A stretch of DNA of 64,000 nt. Origin: an uncultured Nocardioides sp. GTDB lineage: Bacteria > Actinomycetota > Actinomycetes > Propionibacteriales > Nocardioidaceae. The stretch spans positions 62,001-126,000 of the forward strand of contig NZ_CANKYS010000003.1 in the NCBI RefSeq assembly GCF_947488025.1, given 5' to 3'. The notes below the pieces were generated by a model. It was not told where the DNA came from. It saw nothing but the letters and a program-made list of their open reading frames with translations, and searched no databases. The translations under genes and the position numbers were made by a program. Positions 1-9,090 of the stretch are shown piece after piece; position 1 is the first letter of the stretch, and the number at the start of each line of letters is the position of its first letter.

Positions 1-1
1 G

Positions 2-1246
2 GCGCCGCTGGCCGCGCTCGCGCTCGCGAGCGGTCTCCTGTCCGCCTGTGGAGGCGACAGCGGTCCGCCCGAGCTCACCTGGTACATCAACCCCGACAGC
101 GGGGGGCAGGACGCCGTCGCCGAGAAGTGCTCCACCGACGACTACACGATCTCCACCCAGGTGCTCCCGCAGGACGCCGGCCAGCAGCGCATCCAGCTCG
201 CGCGCCGGCTCGCCGCGAAGGACCCGGAGATCGACCTGATGTCGATCGACCCGCCGTTCACCGCGGAGTTCGCGGACGCGGGATTCCTCGCCGAGGTGCC
301 GCAGGACGCGCGCAGCCAGCTCGAGGAGCAGGGCACCTTCAAGGGCGCGATGGACGCGGCGACGTGGAAGGACAAGCTCGTCGTCTTCCCGTTCTGGTCC
401 AACACCCAGGTCCTCTGGTACCGCAAGTCCTTCGTCGAGAAGGCAGGCATCGACATGTCGAAGCCCGTGACGTGGGACCAGATCATCGACGCGGCCAACG
501 AGAACGACGCCAAGGTCGGCGTGCAGGCCAACAAGTACGAGGGCTACGTCGTGTGGATCAACGCCCTCGTGGAGGGCGCGGGCGGCCACATCCTCCAGGA
601 CGCGGACGCGGGCGTCGACGCCGACATCACCATCTCCGACGACGCCGGCAAGAAGGCCGCGGAGATCATCGAGAAGCTCGCCACGTCCGAGGCCGCTCCG
701 GCCGACCTCAGCGTCTCCAACGAGGGCACGGCAGGGTCGACGTTCGGCTCCGATGCGGGCTCGTTCCTCGTCAACTGGACCTACATCTGGACCAACTACG
801 ACGAGACCGCGCCCGACGTGGCCGACGACATCGGCTACACCCGCTACCCGCAGACGGTCGAGGGCGAGGAGTCCCGACCCCCCTACGGCGGCATCGGCAT
901 CGGGGTGAGCGCCTACTCCGACGAGAAGGACCTCGCCCTCGAGGCGGCGCAGTGCCTGGTCAGCCCGGAGTCGCAGGGCATCAACGCCGACCTGACCGGC
1001 AACATGCCGGCCAGCACGGACGGCTACGACTACCCCAAGCTCAAGGAGACCTTCCCCGAGGACCTGCTGCAGCTCTTCCAGGAGAGCGTCGACGCCGCAG
1101 CACCCCGCACGGTGACGCCCTACTGGAGCGACGTGTCGGGATCCATCCAGAACATCTGGCACCCGCCGCGGTCCGTCGACACCGACACCCCGGAGCAGTC
1201 GAAGGTGTTCATCGAGGACGTCCTGAAGGGGGATGACCTGCTGTGA
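2..1246 (+). CDS. LpqY-like disaccharide-binding lipoprotein of an ABC importer (5' end cut)
   Basis: Extracellular solute-binding protein that captures a disaccharide for the permeases and ATPase encoded next. The window opens inside the signal peptide: the visible frame starts with a hydrophobic run ending in a lipobox (LLSAC, Cys codon at 47-49), so the protein is lipid-anchored. About 15-20 N-terminal residues are missing. The stretch after the Cys (ELTWYIN, then QQRIQLARRL and a DLMSIDPPFTAEFADAG-like segment) resembles the mycobacterial trehalose-binding protein LpqY, so trehalose or a similar alpha-glucoside is the likely ligand. That is family resemblance from memory, not a search. 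The stop overlaps the GTG of the next gene, so it is the first visible gene of a four-gene operon. Confidence 0.85.
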   Translation, partial: APLAALALASGLLSACGGDSGPPELTWYINPDSGGQDAVAEKCSTDDYTISTQVLPQDAGQQRIQLARRLAAKDPEIDLMSIDPPFTAEFADAGFLAEVPQDARSQLEEQGTFKGAMDAATWKDKLVVFPFWSNTQVLWYRKSFVEKAGIDMSKPVTWDQIIDAANENDAKVGVQANKYEGYVVWINALVEGAGGHILQDADAGVDADITISDDAGKKAAEIIEKLATSEAAPADLSVSNEGTAGSTFGSDAGSFLVNWTYIWTNYDETAPDVADDIGYTRYPQTVEGEESRPPYGGIGIGVSAYSDEKDLALEAAQCLVSPESQGINADLTGNMPASTDGYDYPKLKETFPEDLLQLFQESVDAAAPRTVTPYWSDVSGSIQNIWHPPRSVDTDTPEQSKVFIEDVLKGDDLL

Positions 1247-2199
1247 GCACCACGACCGCACCCGAGACCCCCACCCGGACCAAGGACAAGGCCAAGGCCA
1301 TCGCCTCCGACCGCACCGCGGCGGAGAACAGGCTGGGGCTCAAGCTGGTCGCCCCGGCCGTCGTCCTGATGCTGCTGGTCACCGCCTGGCCGATGATCCA
1401 GGCGCTCTACCTCTCGCTCTTCCGCTACCGGCTCACCGCGCCGGACGACCGGGCGTTCGTCGGGGTCGACAACTACCTGACGATCCTCAGCGACGACCAG
1501 TTCTGGAAGAGCACGCTGACCACGCTGCTGATCATGGTCGTGACGGTGGCGGTCGAGCTGGTCATCGGGTTCGCGTTCGCGATGGTGATGCACCGCATCG
1601 TCTTCGCCCGCGGCCTGATGCGCACCTCGATCCTGATCCCCTACGGCATCATCACCGTCGTCTCCGCCTTCGCCTGGCAGTTCGCGTTCTCCCTCAACAA
1701 CGGCTTCGTCAACGCGTGGTTCAGCTGGCTGCCGTGGATCGCGGAGGACACCAACTGGTTCGGCGACTACTGGCACGCGATGTTCGCGATCATGGTCTCC
1801 GAGATCTGGAAGACCACGCCGTTCATGGCGCTGCTGCTGCTGGCGGGCCTGGCCCAGGTCAGCGAGGACATGCTCGAGGCCGCCAAGGTCGACGGCGCGA
1901 CGTGGTGGCAGCGCCTGACCAAGGTGATCCTGCCCAACATGCGTGCGGCGATCATGGTCGCGGTGCTGTTCCGCGCCCTCGACGCCTACCGCATCTTCGA
2001 CAACATCTTCGTGATGACCAAGGGAGCCGAGGGGACGCAGTCGATCTCGTTCCTGACCTACCGACAGGTCATCGAGCAGATGCAGTTGGGCCTCGGCTCG
2101 GCCATGTCGGTGCTGCTGTTCCTGTCCGTGCTGCTGCTGGCATGGCTGATCGTGAAGTTGTTCCGCGTCGACCTGGCGCAGGCGAGGGGTGAGGGCTGA
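1243..2199 (+). CDS. Sugar ABC transporter permease, MalF/SugA type
   Basis: One of two membrane subunits of the importer. The 318-residue product has about six hydrophobic segments. The cytoplasmic EAA loop that docks on the ATPase is visible near residue 210 (EAAKVDGATWWQRL...ILPNM). The N-terminal tail is charged and cytoplasmic. The GTG start overlaps the stop of the binding-protein gene (GTGA), and its own stop overlaps the next ATG (TGATG), so translation is probably coupled. Family and fold are secure. The sugar is inferred from the LpqY-like partner. Confidence 0.9.
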   Translation: MSTTTAPETPTRTKDKAKAIASDRTAAENRLGLKLVAPAVVLMLLVTAWPMIQALYLSLFRYRLTAPDDRAFVGVDNYLTILSDDQFWKSTLTTLLIMVVTVAVELVIGFAFAMVMHRIVFARGLMRTSILIPYGIITVVSAFAWQFAFSLNNGFVNAWFSWLPWIAEDTNWFGDYWHAMFAIMVSEIWKTTPFMALLLLAGLAQVSEDMLEAAKVDGATWWQRLTKVILPNMRAAIMVAVLFRALDAYRIFDNIFVMTKGAEGTQSISFLTYRQVIEQMQLGLGSAMSVLLFLSVLLLAWLIVKLFRVDLAQARGEG

Positions 2200-3041
2200 T
2201 GGCCGGCAACCAGAGCGGCAAGACCGCTGTCGGCACGTGGATCGGGTTCGCCCTGATCATGCTGTGGTGCCTGTTCCCGGTGGCGTGGATCATCTCGCTG
2301 TCGTTCAAGTCCGAGGGCGAGACGGCCGCGGGCAGCGCGCAGTTCCTGCCCAAGGAGCCCACCTTCGACAACTACAAGGCGATCATCGACAACCCCGACT
2401 TCATGCGGGCGCTGATCAACTCGTTCGGCATCGCGCTGATCGCCACCTTGCTGTCGGTCATCTTCGCGACGCTGGCGGCGTACGCCATCGCGCGGCTGGA
2501 GTTCAAGGGCAAGCGCCTCGTGCTCTCGCTGGCGCTGGCGATCGCGATGTTCCCGGTGGTCGCGCTGGTCGGCCCGCTCTTCGACATGTGGACCACGTTC
2601 GGGCTGTTCAACACCTGGCCCGGCCTGATCATCCCCTACATGTCCTTCACGCTGCCGCTGGCGATCTGGACGCTCTCCGCCTTCTTCCGCGAGATCCCGT
2701 GGGAGATGGAGCAGGCGGCCCAGGTCGACGGCGCCACGTCGTGGCAGGCCTTCCGGAAGGTCATCGTCCCGCTCGCCGCACCCGGCGTGTTCACGGCGGC
2801 GATCCTGACCTTCTTCTTCGCGTGGAACGAGTTCGTGCTCGCGATCTCGTTGACCTCCACCACCGCCTCGCGGACCGTGCCGGCGCAGATGTCCTTCTTC
2901 GTCGGTCCCGACCCGTTCAACCCGCCGTACGCGCAGCTCGCGACGGCGTCGGTCATCGTCACTCTGCCGGTGATCGTCATCGTCCTGCTGTTCCAGCGCA
3001 AGATCGTCGCCGGCCTCACCTCCGGCGCAGTGAAGGGGTGA
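2199..3041 (+). CDS. Sugar ABC transporter permease, MalG/SugB type
   Basis: Second membrane subunit, 280 residues with six predicted membrane helices. The EAA loop appears near residue 171 as EQAAQVDGATSWQAFRKVIVP. The C-terminus ends in the typical MalG-type GLTSGAVKG. The ATG overlaps the upstream stop, and only seven bases separate its stop from the ATPase gene. This conserved order (binding protein, permease, permease, ATPase) marks a complete carbohydrate uptake type 1 importer. Confidence 0.9.
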   Translation: MAGNQSGKTAVGTWIGFALIMLWCLFPVAWIISLSFKSEGETAAGSAQFLPKEPTFDNYKAIIDNPDFMRALINSFGIALIATLLSVIFATLAAYAIARLEFKGKRLVLSLALAIAMFPVVALVGPLFDMWTTFGLFNTWPGLIIPYMSFTLPLAIWTLSAFFREIPWEMEQAAQVDGATSWQAFRKVIVPLAAPGVFTAAILTFFFAWNEFVLAISLTSTTASRTVPAQMSFFVGPDPFNPPYAQLATASVIVTLPVIVIVLLFQRKIVAGLTSGAVKG

Positions 3042-3048
3042 TCAGCTC

Positions 3049-4314
3049 ATGGCTGCCATCGAGATGAAGAACATCGTCAAGCAGTACGGCGACGGCTTCC
3101 CCGCCGTCAACGACGTGAGCATCGACGTGGAGGACGGCGAGTTCCTGATCCTCGTCGGGCCCTCGGGCTGCGGGAAGTCCACGCTCCTGCGGATGATCGT
3201 CGGGCTGGAGGACATCACCGACGGCGACATGATCATCGGGGGGAAGAAGGTCAACGACCTCGCGCCGCGCGACCGCAACCTGTCGATGGTCTTCCAGAAC
3301 TACGCGCTCTACCCGCACCTGACGGTCTACGAGAACATCGCCTTCCCGCTCCGGCTGGCCGGCAAGTCGGACTCCGAGGTCGACGAGAAGGTGCGCGACG
3401 CGTCGAAGACGCTCGAGCTCGACGAGCACCTCGAGCGCAAGCCCGGCAACCTGTCGGGTGGCCAGCGCCAGCGCGTCGCGATGGGGCGCGCGATCGTCCG
3501 GGACGCCGAGGCGTTCCTCTTCGACGAGCCGCTGTCCAACCTCGACGCCAAGCTCCGCGGGCAGATGCGCACCGAGATCTCGCGCCTGCAGAAGCGGCTG
3601 GGCATCACCACGGTCTACGTCACCCACGACCAGACCGAGGCGATGACGCTGGGCGACCGCGTCGCGGTGATGAAGCGTGGCGTGCTCCAGCAGCACGCCA
3701 CGCCGCGCGAGCTCTACGAGAACCCGGCCAACCTGTTCGTCGCCGGCTTCATCGGCTCCCCGCCGATGAACTTCCTGCCGGCGAAGGTCGACGGCAACCG
3801 CGTCGAGCTGCCGTTCGGCACAGTGACGATGCCGGAGGAGCGGGCGTCGAGGGCGCAGGGCAAGGACCTGCTGATCGCCGGCATCCGACCCGAGCACTTC
3901 GAGGACGCCTCGGTCGTCGACAGCGACAAGGTCACCGACGAAGCGACCTTCAAGGCCACCGTCGACGTGGTGGAGTGGCTCGGCAACGAGGCCTACGCCT
4001 ACATCCCGTTCGAGGCGCCCGACGAGGTGCGCGAGCAGCTCACGCAGCTCGAGAAGGACCTCGACGGCGAGTCGCTGCGTACGCAGCTGGTGATCTCGCT
4101 CGACGGGGCCAGCCGGATCAGCGAGGGCGACGAGGCCACCATCTGGGTCGACGCCCGCAAGATCCACCTCTTCGACCCGAGCACCGGCGAGAACCTCACC
4201 ATCGACGCCGACAGCGCCGGCATCATCCCCGACGGCAACGCGATGGCGAAGGCCGAGAAGGTCGGCGAGGAGCAGGACGGCGTCAAGCCGGGAGCCGACC
4301 AGGCGACCAGCTGA
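3049..4314 (+). CDS. Sugar ABC transporter ATPase, MsmK/UgpC/SugC type
   Basis: ATPase that powers the importer. Walker A GPSGCGKST is at residues 37-45, the ABC signature LSGGQRQR near 134, Walker B (FLFDEP) and D-loop (SNLDAK) near 155-165. A C-terminal OB/TOBE-type regulatory region follows. At 421 residues it is longer than most members (about 360-390), with extra acidic sequence around residues 325-360 and a tail after the last conserved strand. It is the last gene of the operon, followed by a strong stem-loop. MsmK-type ATPases often serve several importers, so this one may also energise the ATPase-less importer at 50.4-53.7 kb. Confidence 0.92.
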   Translation: MAAIEMKNIVKQYGDGFPAVNDVSIDVEDGEFLILVGPSGCGKSTLLRMIVGLEDITDGDMIIGGKKVNDLAPRDRNLSMVFQNYALYPHLTVYENIAFPLRLAGKSDSEVDEKVRDASKTLELDEHLERKPGNLSGGQRQRVAMGRAIVRDAEAFLFDEPLSNLDAKLRGQMRTEISRLQKRLGITTVYVTHDQTEAMTLGDRVAVMKRGVLQQHATPRELYENPANLFVAGFIGSPPMNFLPAKVDGNRVELPFGTVTMPEERASRAQGKDLLIAGIRPEHFEDASVVDSDKVTDEATFKATVDVVEWLGNEAYAYIPFEAPDEVREQLTQLEKDLDGESLRTQLVISLDGASRISEGDEATIWVDARKIHLFDPSTGENLTIDADSAGIIPDGNAMAKAEKVGEEQDGVKPGADQATS

Positions 4315-4355
4315 CCGCAGCACGGATGTCCGACCCCGCTGGTCGGCGCGGAACC

Positions 4356-4386
4356 GAGGCCCCGGGAGCACCGCTCCCGGGGCCTC
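4356..4386 (+). terminator. Stem-loop terminator after the first sugar importer operon
   Basis: Perfect 14-bp inverted repeat (GAGGCCCCGGGAGC and its complement) with a 3-base loop, 42 bases after the ATPase stop. There is no T-run, as is common in high-GC actinobacteria. Confidence 0.7.
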
Positions 4387-4430
4387 GCCGCGTCGCGGGA
4401 GGGGCGTCGTACGACCGCGCGCGTCGGTGC

Positions 4431-4495
4431 GGCAGGACTCGGCGGGGACTTGGTGGGGACTTGGCGGGGACTTGGCGGGGACTTGGTGGGGAACT
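4431..4495. repeat. 11-bp tandem repeat
   Basis: Five consecutive 11-bp units of GGYGGGGACTT between 4441 and 4495, the last ending in AACT, preceded by one degenerate unit at 4431-4440. It lies in the 288-base convergent gap between the importer ATPase and the amylosucrase gene, outside any supported coding frame. No function is evident. It may be a slippage-generated array. Confidence 0.75.
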
Positions 4496-4537
4496 CCGAC
4501 ACCTTGTGGGGGTTGTACGCCCCTCCCAGTGACGGAC

Positions 4538-4555
4538 TCCCCGCTCGAGCGGGGA
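4538..4555 (-). terminator. Palindromic stem, possible terminator of the amylosucrase gene
   Basis: 18-bp perfect palindrome centred on CTCGAG (TCCCCGCTC and its complement), 47 bases downstream of the amylosucrase stop on the minus strand. It has no loop beyond the central bases and no T-run, so the terminator role is tentative. Confidence 0.4.
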
Positions 4556-4602
4556 CTCTGCGAGAGGGGTGGCCCGGAAGTCCGGTCCGGTCCCGGGACG
4601 AC

Positions 4603-6441
4603 TCAGGCAGGCGAGGACGGCGCCGCGTGCAACCACGCGGCCGCGTAGGGCTCGAGCCGGACGGCGCCGTCGTGGAGCTCCGGCCGCTCGCCGGTGAGGG
4701 CGTCCACCAGGTCGTCGGTGTGCAGGCCGAGCCAGAGCAGGACGTCGGCGGACACCCACGCCTCCCGGTCGGTGACGTTGGCGGCGGCGAGGAGCGGGCC
4801 GTCCGGGTGCCGCCGGACGACGAGCAGGACGCCGGGGTCACGGGGGTCCCAGATCTCGGTGGGCGAGGCCGCGTGCAGCTGGGGGAGCGAGCGTCGTACG
4901 TCGACCAGGTGCCGCAGCCCGGACGTGATGCCGTGCGGGTCGTCGGCCACCGATGCCCACGGCATCACCGGCCGGTGCACCCACCGGTTGTCGGCGGCGT
5001 GGTCGGGGACGTCGGCCCACCCGATGTCGTTGAGCAGACCGACCTCGTCGCCCATCCAGATCACCGGCAGGCCGCCGAAGGACAGGATGATCGCGTGCGC
5101 GAGCAGGATGCGCGCGGCCGCTTGCGGGTCGCCCGCCTCGAGGCCGGCGAGCGAGGCCAGCGACCCGGAGATGCGCCGGTCCCCCGTCTGCTCGTTGTGC
5201 TGGAAGACCAGCCCGCGCGCCCACGAGCCGGGGAAGGACCCGGAGTACCAGTCCGACAGGAAGCGCCGGTGGGCGACGGGGTCGAGGCCGACCGCGCGGG
5301 CGTCCTCGTCGGAGATCGCCCAGCCGATGTCGTCGTGGCAGCGCACGTAGGTGATCCAGGCCGTCGTCGACGGCGGCTGCGGCAGCTGCTGGAGCGCGTA
5401 CGTCGCCAGCCTGGCGTCGCGGGACGCGAGCATCGACCAGACCTGCACCATGAGGCCGTTGTGGTAGGCGAGGTCGCTGACCTTGCCGGCGTGCTCGCCC
5501 ACGCCGAGGTAGGCCGGCAGGTCCGCCGGGCCGACGATCGCCTCGGCCTTGAAGAGCACGGCGGGTGCGGCGATGCGGGCCACCGTGCGCAGCGCGCGGG
5601 TGAGGAGGTGCACCTCGGGCTGGTTCTGGCAGTCGGTGCCGAGCCGCTTCCAGATGAAGGCGATCGCGTCGAGCCGGAACACCTCCACGCCCAGGTTGGC
5701 CAGCGACAGGATGAGGTCGGCGAACTCGCACAGGACGGCGGGGTTGGACCAGGCCAGGTCCCACTGGTAGTCGTTGAAGGTCGTCCAGACCCAGCCCGCC
5801 AGCTCGTCGTCCCAGGTGAAGCTGCCGGGCGCGAAGTCGGGGAAGACCTCCGGCAGGGTCGCCTCGTAGGCGTCCGGCACCTCGCGGTCGGGGTGGACGT
5901 GGAAGTAGGCCCGCTTGGCCTCGTCCCCCGCCCGCGCGGCGACCGCCCACTCGTGCTCGCGCGCCACGTGGTTGAGCACGAGGTCCAGGCACAGGCTGAT
6001 GCCCTCGCCGCGCAGCGTGGTCGCGAGGTCGCGCAGGTCGTCGACCGTGCCGAGGTCGGGCCGCACGGAGCGGTAGTCCATGACCGCGTAGCCGCCGTCG
6101 TTGGGCGCCGGACGTGGCGTCAGGAGCGGCATCAGGTGCAGGTAGCCGACGCCCAGCCCCCGCAGGTACGCCGCCCGCTCACCCACCCCGCGCAGGGTGC
6201 CGGCGAAGCGGTCGGCGTAGGCGGCGTAGCCGACCATCGACGGCCGCTGGAACCAGTCGGGGTCTCGCAGCCGCTGCTCGTCGAGCGCCCGCAGCTCGGC
6301 CGGACGGGCGTCGTGCGCGGCGCGGGCGACCTCGACCAGGGCCCGGGTCACCTCCGGCGCGGCCTCGGCGCCGTAGACCCGCGACACCGTGTCGTGGAGG
6401 TCGGGCTCGAGGGTGGCGAGGCGCTCCTCGAAGTCGTTCAC
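4603..6441 (-). CDS. Amylosucrase / sucrose-active GH13 enzyme
   Basis: GH13 subfamily 4-like glucosyltransferase. Amylosucrases split sucrose, add the glucose to an alpha-1,4-glucan and release fructose; close relatives simply hydrolyse sucrose. At 612 residues it is near the usual length (about 630-650). The catalytic set is visible: nucleophile Asp258 in VFRLDAIAF, acid/base Glu300 in FKAEAI, and the third carboxylate Asp370 in CHDDIGW. There is no signal peptide, so it acts in the cytoplasm on imported sucrose. The GTG start is 40 bases from the divergent GH32 gene. A -10-like CATACT lies six bases before it, which suggests a leaderless mRNA. Transferase versus hydrolase activity cannot be settled from sequence. 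Confidence 0.85.
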   Translation of the reverse strand: MNDFEERLATLEPDLHDTVSRVYGAEAAPEVTRALVEVARAAHDARPAELRALDEQRLRDPDWFQRPSMVGYAAYADRFAGTLRGVGERAAYLRGLGVGYLHLMPLLTPRPAPNDGGYAVMDYRSVRPDLGTVDDLRDLATTLRGEGISLCLDLVLNHVAREHEWAVAARAGDEAKRAYFHVHPDREVPDAYEATLPEVFPDFAPGSFTWDDELAGWVWTTFNDYQWDLAWSNPAVLCEFADLILSLANLGVEVFRLDAIAFIWKRLGTDCQNQPEVHLLTRALRTVARIAAPAVLFKAEAIVGPADLPAYLGVGEHAGKVSDLAYHNGLMVQVWSMLASRDARLATYALQQLPQPPSTTAWITYVRCHDDIGWAISDEDARAVGLDPVAHRRFLSDWYSGSFPGSWARGLVFQHNEQTGDRRISGSLASLAGLEAGDPQAAARILLAHAIILSFGGLPVIWMGDEVGLLNDIGWADVPDHAADNRWVHRPVMPWASVADDPHGITSGLRHLVDVRRSLPQLHAASPTEIWDPRDPGVLLVVRRHPDGPLLAAANVTDREAWVSADVLLWLGLHTDDLVDALTGERPELHDGAVRLEPYAAAWLHAAPSSPA

Positions 6442-6447
6442 GCGCCC

Positions 6448-6475
6448 AGTATGGCGAAGTGCGGCGACCTACGCT
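6448..6475. promoter_or_regulatory. Back-to-back leaderless promoters, amylosucrase / GH32
   Basis: Forty bases separate two divergent start codons. On the minus strand CATACT (6453-6448) is six bases from the GTG at 6441. On the plus strand TACGCT (6470-6475) is six bases from the GTG at 6482. Both fit the actinobacterial leaderless pattern. No clear -35 or operator palindrome is seen. Confidence 0.5.
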
Positions 6476-6481
6476 GGGGTC

Positions 6482-7894
6482 GTGAGCCACGACCCGTCCC
6501 TGCGCCCACGCGACCACTTCACGCCGCGCCGGGGCTGGCTGAACGACCCCAACGGCCTCGTCCTGCACGACGGTGAGTACCACCTGTTCTTCCAGCACCT
6601 GCCCGACTCCCTGGTGCACGGGCCGATGTCGTGGGGCCACGCGGTGAGCGAGGACCTCCTCGACTGGACCGAGCTCCCGGTCGCCCTCGCCGCCACCGAC
6701 ACCGAGCACGTCTGGTCGGGCAGCGTGGTCCACGACGCGGCCGACACCTCCGGCCTCGGCGGGGACGGCGCCGGGCCGCTGGTGGCGTTGTGGACCGCCT
6801 TCGAGCCGGTCGGCGGGATGCAGCGCCAGTCCGTGTCGTGGAGCGTCGACCGCGGCCGCACGTGGACGTCGTACGCCGCCAACCCCGTGCTCGACATCGG
6901 CTCCACCGCGTTCCGCGACCCCAAGGTCCTGCGGGACGGGAACGAAGACGGGGCCGGCTGGCTGATGGTGCTCGTGCTGTCCGAGGAGCGCAGGGTCGAG
7001 ACCTACCGGTCGCCAGACCTGCTGCACTGGGAGCACGCGTCGTCGTTCGGGCCGACGGGCTCGGTCGAGGGAATCTGGGAGTGCCCCGACCTGCTCCGCG
7101 TCCCGGTCGAGGGGCTCGACGAGACAGCGGTGGTGATGCTCGTCAGCGTCCAGGAGGGGGCCCCGGCCGGCGGGTCGGGGATGCAGTACTGGGTCGGCGA
7201 GCTCGACGGCGCCGACTTCCGCCCCACCCAGGACGCACGGTGGATGGACCACGGCGCCGACTTCTACGCCGCGGTGTCCTACGCCGACGCGCCGGAGCCC
7301 CTCGTGCAGGGCTGGATGAGCAACTGGCGGTACGCCGACCTGGTGCCCGCCGCGACCCACCGCGGCGCGATGACGCTGGCCCGCACCCTCGCGCTGCGCC
7401 CCCGCGACGGCGAGCTGGCCCTGGTGCAGCGGCCGGTCGTGCGCCACTCCCCCGTCGTGCACGAGCTCCGCGACGAGCCCCTGGCGGGCACCCGGGTGCT
7501 GCCCGTCGCGGCCCGCACGTGCCGGGTCGTCCTCGAGGTGGAGCCGGGCGACGCCGACCGGGTCGGGGTCCACGTCCGGACCGGCACCGGGACCGGGCAC
7601 CGCACGACGGTGTGGGTCGAGCCGGGCTCCGGGACCGTCGGGCTCGACCGGCGCGCGTCGGGCGAGACCGGCTTCCACGAGGCGTTCGCGGCCGTGCACA
7701 CCGCCCCGCTGGTCCGCGGTGACGGGCCGGTCCGCCTCGAGGTCGTGGTGGACGAGTCGTCGGTGGAGGTGTTCGTCGGCGGCGGCGAGGTCGCGCTCAC
7801 CGACCTGGTGTTCCCCGACCCCGGGGACGACGGCCTCGCCGTCTTCGCCGAGGGCGGCACGGCGCTCGTGCGGCACCTCGTCGTGCACGCCTGA
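6482..7894 (+). CDS. GH32 beta-fructosidase (intracellular sucrose / fructo-oligosaccharide hydrolase)
   Basis: Hydrolyses terminal beta-fructosyl bonds in sucrose, fructo-oligosaccharides or levan fragments. The three GH32 signatures are present: nucleophile Asp22 in WLNDPNG, the transition-state stabiliser Asp146 in FRDPKV, and acid/base Glu200 in WECPDL. A C-terminal beta-sandwich follows. I chose the GTG at 6482 (470 residues) because homology starts at once (RPRDHFTP...) and the -10-like TACGCT lies six bases upstream; an upstream ATG in frame would run into the divergent gene. With no signal peptide it works on imported sugar, sharing sucrose with the divergent amylosucrase. Confidence 0.9.
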   Translation: MSHDPSLRPRDHFTPRRGWLNDPNGLVLHDGEYHLFFQHLPDSLVHGPMSWGHAVSEDLLDWTELPVALAATDTEHVWSGSVVHDAADTSGLGGDGAGPLVALWTAFEPVGGMQRQSVSWSVDRGRTWTSYAANPVLDIGSTAFRDPKVLRDGNEDGAGWLMVLVLSEERRVETYRSPDLLHWEHASSFGPTGSVEGIWECPDLLRVPVEGLDETAVVMLVSVQEGAPAGGSGMQYWVGELDGADFRPTQDARWMDHGADFYAAVSYADAPEPLVQGWMSNWRYADLVPAATHRGAMTLARTLALRPRDGELALVQRPVVRHSPVVHELRDEPLAGTRVLPVAARTCRVVLEVEPGDADRVGVHVRTGTGTGHRTTVWVEPGSGTVGLDRRASGETGFHEAFAAVHTAPLVRGDGPVRLEVVVDESSVEVFVGGGEVALTDLVFPDPGDDGLAVFAEGGTALVRHLVVHA

Positions 7895-7923
7895 GCCCCC
7901 GGGAGCGGGGCTCCCGGGGGCTC
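7893..7923. terminator. Bidirectional stem-loop terminator
   Basis: Perfect 14-bp stem (GAGCCCCCGGGAGC and complement) with a GGG loop. It sits between the convergent GH32 and ABC ATPase genes and overlaps the GH32 stop codon. Confidence 0.7.
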
Positions 7924-7932
7924 GAGAGGCGG

Positions 7933-9018
7933 TCAGTCGGAGAGGCGCTCGCCCGTGTCGGTGTCGAAGACGTGCACGTGCTGCGGGTCGGTCGTGACGT
8001 AGAGCGTCTCGCCCTTGCGCGGCTGGGTGCGGCCCACGACGCGGATGATCACGTTGGACGGAACGCCCTCGACGTCGCTGGTGCCGTAGACGAAGCTGTC
8101 GGCACCGAGCTCCTCCACGACCGTGATGCGCACCGGGAGCCCGCCCTCGGAGTCGGAGACGAGGCGCCAGTTCTCCGGACGCACGCCGACGGTGACCTTG
8201 CCGGACATCTTCTTCTCCGCGGTCGGGTCGACGGGCACCTTGTAGCCCCCGACCTTGACCGTGCCGTCCTCGGCCGCGACACCCTCCAGCAGGTTCATCT
8301 GCGGGGAGCCGATGAAGCCGGCGACGAAGAGGTTGGCGGGCTTGTCGTAGAGCTTGAGCGGGGTGTCGACCTGCTGCAGCACGCCGAGCTTCATCACCGC
8401 GACCCGGTCGCCCATCGTCATCGCCTCGACCTGGTCGTGGGTGACGTAGACGGTCGTGACACCGAGGTCCTGCTGCAGGCGCGCGATGTCGGTGCGCGTC
8501 GCGACGCGCATCTTCGCGTCCAGGTTGGACAGCGGCTCGTCCATGCAGAACACCTGAGGCGCCCGCACGATCGCACGACCCATCGCGACCCGCTGGCGCT
8601 GACCACCCGAGAGCGCCTTCGGCTTGCGCTCGAGGTACTCGGTGAGCTGCAGGATCTCGGCCGCCTTCGCGACCCGCTCCTTGCGCTCGGCCGCCGGGAC
8701 CTTGGCCATCTTCAGCGAGAACGCCATGTTCTCCTCCACCGACATGTGCGGGTAGAGCGCGTAGTTCTGGAACACCATCGCGATGTCACGGTCCTTGGGC
8801 GGGACGTTGGTGACGTCACGGTCACCGATGTAGATCTTCCCGTCGTTGACCTCTTCCAGCCCCGCGAGCATCCGCAGGGTCGTGGACTTGCCGCACCCCG
8901 AGGGCCCGACGAGGACCATGAACTCGCCGTCCTTGATCTCCAGGTCGATGCCGGGCACGGCCGGCTCATCGGCGCCGGGATACCACCGCTGCGCCTTCTC
9001 GAACGTCACTGATGCCAT
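7933..9018 (-). CDS. Sugar ABC transporter ATPase, MsmK/UgpC type
   Basis: 361-residue ATPase for carbohydrate import. Walker A GPSGCGKST is at residues 38-46, followed by the Q-loop, an LSGGQRQR signature, Walker B and D-loop (MDEPLSNLDAK), and a C-terminal TOBE-like region ending near HVHVFDTDTGERL. I chose the ATG at 9018 because AAGGAG lies six bases before it; the in-frame GTG at 9033 overlaps that ribosome site. It stands alone, co-oriented with the LacI gene and divergent from the AglEFG-like genes, which lack an ATPase. It is therefore the probable motor for that importer and perhaps for the one at 50.4-53.7 kb. Confidence 0.92.
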   Translation of the reverse strand: MASVTFEKAQRWYPGADEPAVPGIDLEIKDGEFMVLVGPSGCGKSTTLRMLAGLEEVNDGKIYIGDRDVTNVPPKDRDIAMVFQNYALYPHMSVEENMAFSLKMAKVPAAERKERVAKAAEILQLTEYLERKPKALSGGQRQRVAMGRAIVRAPQVFCMDEPLSNLDAKMRVATRTDIARLQQDLGVTTVYVTHDQVEAMTMGDRVAVMKLGVLQQVDTPLKLYDKPANLFVAGFIGSPQMNLLEGVAAEDGTVKVGGYKVPVDPTAEKKMSGKVTVGVRPENWRLVSDSEGGLPVRITVVEELGADSFVYGTSDVEGVPSNVIIRVVGRTQPRKGETLYVTTDPQHVHVFDTDTGERLSD

Positions 9019-9032
9019 GTTCTGCTCCTTCA

Positions 9033-9050
9033 CCGGCAGGTACGTGCCGG
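9033..9050. promoter_or_regulatory. Palindrome in the leader of the ABC ATPase gene
   Basis: Imperfect 18-bp palindrome (CCGGCAGGTACGTGCCGG, 16 of 18 symmetric) just upstream of the ribosome site of the ATPase gene. It could be an operator or an mRNA hairpin. Its sequence differs from the LacI-type operator at 10244-10259. Confidence 0.35.
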
Positions 9051-9090
9051 ACGATCCGTAGTGAAGTGACAGGGGTCACAGTAGCGCGAT

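Noticed and set aside
4450..6576. Plus-strand open frame of 708 codons opposite amylosucrase
   Set aside because: No recognisable domain; the opposite strand has an intact GH13 active site.
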